DNA of 6,568 nucleotides from Calditrichota bacterium. Lineage in GTDB: Bacteria > Zhuqueibacterota > Zhuqueibacteria > Zhuqueibacterales > Geothermadaptataceae. The stretch spans positions 1 through 6,568 of the forward strand of contig QQUM01000356.1 in NCBI GenBank assembly GCA_008501545.1, given 5' to 3'. The stretch's first letter is position 1, and the number at the start of each line of letters is the position of its first letter. The position numbers were made by a program, and so were the translations under genes. The notes beneath the pieces are model-generated. The model was not told the DNA's origin, made no database searches, and saw only the letters and a list, made by a program, of their open reading frames with translations. Positions 5,015-6,568 of the stretch are shown here, piece after piece.

Positions 5015-6568
5015 AACGAGAGACTTGATTGTAAAAAGAGATTTTATAAAGAATTACAGGTTTTTGAGATGCTATCTTTTATCTCTGATTGTTTTTTGTC
5101 TGACTATCACAGTATATGCACAGTCCGGAAGACGGATTTACAGGATAAAATATATTTCAAATGAAAATGTTTATCTCGATGCGGGAAGTGAAAAAGGACT
5201 CGCAGTTGGTGATAAATTAGCCGTTGTGAAAAATAAAAAACTTGCGGCAGAGCTGGTCATTGTCTATTTAGCGAAACATTCAGCCTCATGCAAAATTGAA
5301 AAAAAGCGAAGTGCCATCTCCACGGGCGATCAAGTCGTTTTAATTAAACAAAAGCAAACTGAAGTATCTAAGCCTGAACAGCCCAGTTCTTCAATCCAAA
5401 AAGAATCGCTGCGCACAACGCGAACGACACCAAAGCGCAATGTGCCTCAACGAAAGACTAAAAGAGCAAAAACGCGTATAAGCGGTAGCGTGTCTTTACA
5501 GCATTATCAATTAGTAGATCACTCTTCGATGAATCTTGATTTCGAACAACCAACGATACGTTTGCGATTGCGGGCGCGGCATCTTTGGGGAAAGGCTTAT
5601 AATTTAAATATACGCAGTCGCTCCCGGTATTACACACGTTCAACGAGTTACCGCACGATTCAGCGCGAAGCGTGGCGCAACCGTATTTACGAAGTTTCCT
5701 TTGATTATAGCAATGAAGCAGCATTGGTTAATTACAAATTGGGACGCATTATTTCAAATAAGTTCAGCGGTGTTGGTTACATCGACGGTGCGCAGATACA
5801 ATTTAATGCTACTGACAAGCTGAAGACTGGAATCTTTGCGGGCACACAACCCCAATGGCAGTATTCCAGTTTTCAATCTTCCATGGAGAAATATGGCGGC
5901 TATCTGAATTATACAAATGGGGATTACGGGAAAAATCGGATCGAATCCACCCTGGCTGCGGCAGGAGAGTACCACAATGGTGTTGTAAGTCGCGAATTTT
6001 TATATCTGCAAAATAGCTTTTCAGGGTACTCTCGCTGGCATTTTTTTCACAGTATGGAACTGGATATTAATCGCGATTGGCGGAAAGAATTAACGCGTAA
6101 AAGTGTTTCGTTGAGTAGCCTTTATTTATCATTTCGGATAAATCTTTCCAGGCGCATTTCTACAACATTGTCCTATGACAATCGGACGAACTATTACTCC
6201 TATATGACACGTTCATTAGCGGATAGTTTGTTCGATGATGCAATGCGGCAGGGATTGCGCTCAAACTTGAGTTTAAAATTAAGTAAAAGTGCACGGCTGT
6301 ATGCCAATGTGGGTGTACGCAAAAAAGAATCTGATAACGCTGCAACAGTGAGTTATTATTGTGGCTTCAATAAAAGCAATTTTCTTTTACGACAAATGTA
6401 CTTAAACGTCCGAATTTCCGGATTTTCAAATTTATATTCCAAAGGATTTAATCCTTCAATTCGCCTTGGCAAATCATTCCGTTATGGGCATTCTCTCTAT
6501 TTGAGCTATGGCAATTACATGTATGCACTTGATATTTCTAACGAAAAGAGAATGAATCAATGGATACG
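5007..6568 (+). CDS. outer-membrane beta-barrel protein with N-terminal SH3-like domain, partial
   Basis: The frame opens at ATG 5007 and stays open to the right edge (520 codons, no stop). Residues 1-38 are a signal peptide with a long n-region, a hydrophobic core at 23-36 and cleavage at VYA|Q. Residues 42-114 form a small beta domain (IKYISNENVYLDAGSEKGLA, VGDKLAVV, later TGDQVVLI) resembling the SH3-like C-terminal domain of FlgT and similar periplasmic modules. Residues 115-157 are a low-complexity P/T/K/R linker. From about 158 onward the protein alternates polar and aromatic/hydrophobic residues, as in transmembrane beta strands, with short turns (for example YKLGRIISNKFSGVGYIDGA at 243-262). 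It has no CxxCH motif. Its overlap with the cytochrome gene suggests it is the porin part of a porin-cytochrome conduit, as MtrB is to MtrA and MtrC. The barrel size cannot be judged because the gene is cut. A porin or receptor of other function remains possible. Confidence 0.82.
   Translation, partial: MIRTRDLIVKRDFIKNYRFLRCYLLSLIVFCLTITVYAQSGRRIYRIKYISNENVYLDAGSEKGLAVGDKLAVVKNKKLAAELVIVYLAKHSASCKIEKKRSAISTGDQVVLIKQKQTEVSKPEQPSSSIQKESLRTTRTTPKRNVPQRKTKRAKTRISGSVSLQHYQLVDHSSMNLDFEQPTIRLRLRARHLWGKAYNLNIRSRSRYYTRSTSYRTIQREAWRNRIYEVSFDYSNEAALVNYKLGRIISNKFSGVGYIDGAQIQFNATDKLKTGIFAGTQPQWQYSSFQSSMEKYGGYLNYTNGDYGKNRIESTLAAAGEYHNGVVSREFLYLQNSFSGYSRWHFFHSMELDINRDWRKELTRKSVSLSSLYLSFRINLSRRISTTLSYDNRTNYYSYMTRSLADSLFDDAMRQGLRSNLSLKLSKSARLYANVGVRKKESDNAATVSYYCGFNKSNFLLRQMYLNVRISGFSNLYSKGFNPSIRLGKSFRYGHSLYLSYGNYMYALDISNEKRMNQWI

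Overview
The window carries the front part of an apparent extracellular electron transfer (EET) operon on the + strand, plus the 5' part of an unrelated divergent gene on the - strand. The DNA is AT-rich. The products include a Sec-exported outer-membrane beta-barrel and giant multiheme c-type cytochromes, so the host is a Gram-negative-type (diderm) bacterium. The cytochrome repeat style, the A|Q signal-peptide cleavage sites and the barrel with a periplasmic SH3-like domain remind me of anaerobic or facultative lineages of the FCB group (Calditrichota, Ignavibacteriota, KSB1-like). That placement is inference from style, not a measured result.

Layout: (1) positions 1-347, - strand, is the N-terminal part of a membrane-anchored SRPBCC (START/polyketide-cyclase-like) protein that runs off the left edge. 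(2) Positions 348-940 are a 593-nt AT-rich stretch with no convincing gene; it must hold the divergent control signals. (3) Positions 941-1837 encode a ferric-reductase-like, probably diheme, b-type membrane cytochrome starting at TTG. (4) Positions 1858-3540 encode an exported cytochrome c with 20 CxxCH motifs, strongly basic. (5) Positions 3533-5014 encode a second exported cytochrome c with 19 CxxCH motifs, strongly acidic. (6) Positions 5007-6568 encode an exported protein with an SH3-like N-terminal domain, a very basic linker and an outer-membrane beta-barrel that runs off the right edge.

The + strand genes are tightly packed: a 20-nt gap, then two successive 8-nt overlaps of the form ATGRTTAR. 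This points to co-translation and to products that work together. The simplest model is that the b cytochrome takes electrons from the quinone pool, passes them to the 20-heme periplasmic protein, and the beta-barrel plus the 19-heme protein carry them across or beyond the outer membrane. The reverse direction is equally compatible with the sequence. Both cytochromes are built from the same triheme module of about 70-80 residues, read in a different phase. Each repeated module carries three extra histidines, enough to give every one of its hemes a second axial ligand. The second cytochrome has one heme motif left over at its C-terminus and one histidine at its mature N-terminus, which would suit head-to-tail ligation. 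That last point is a hypothesis.
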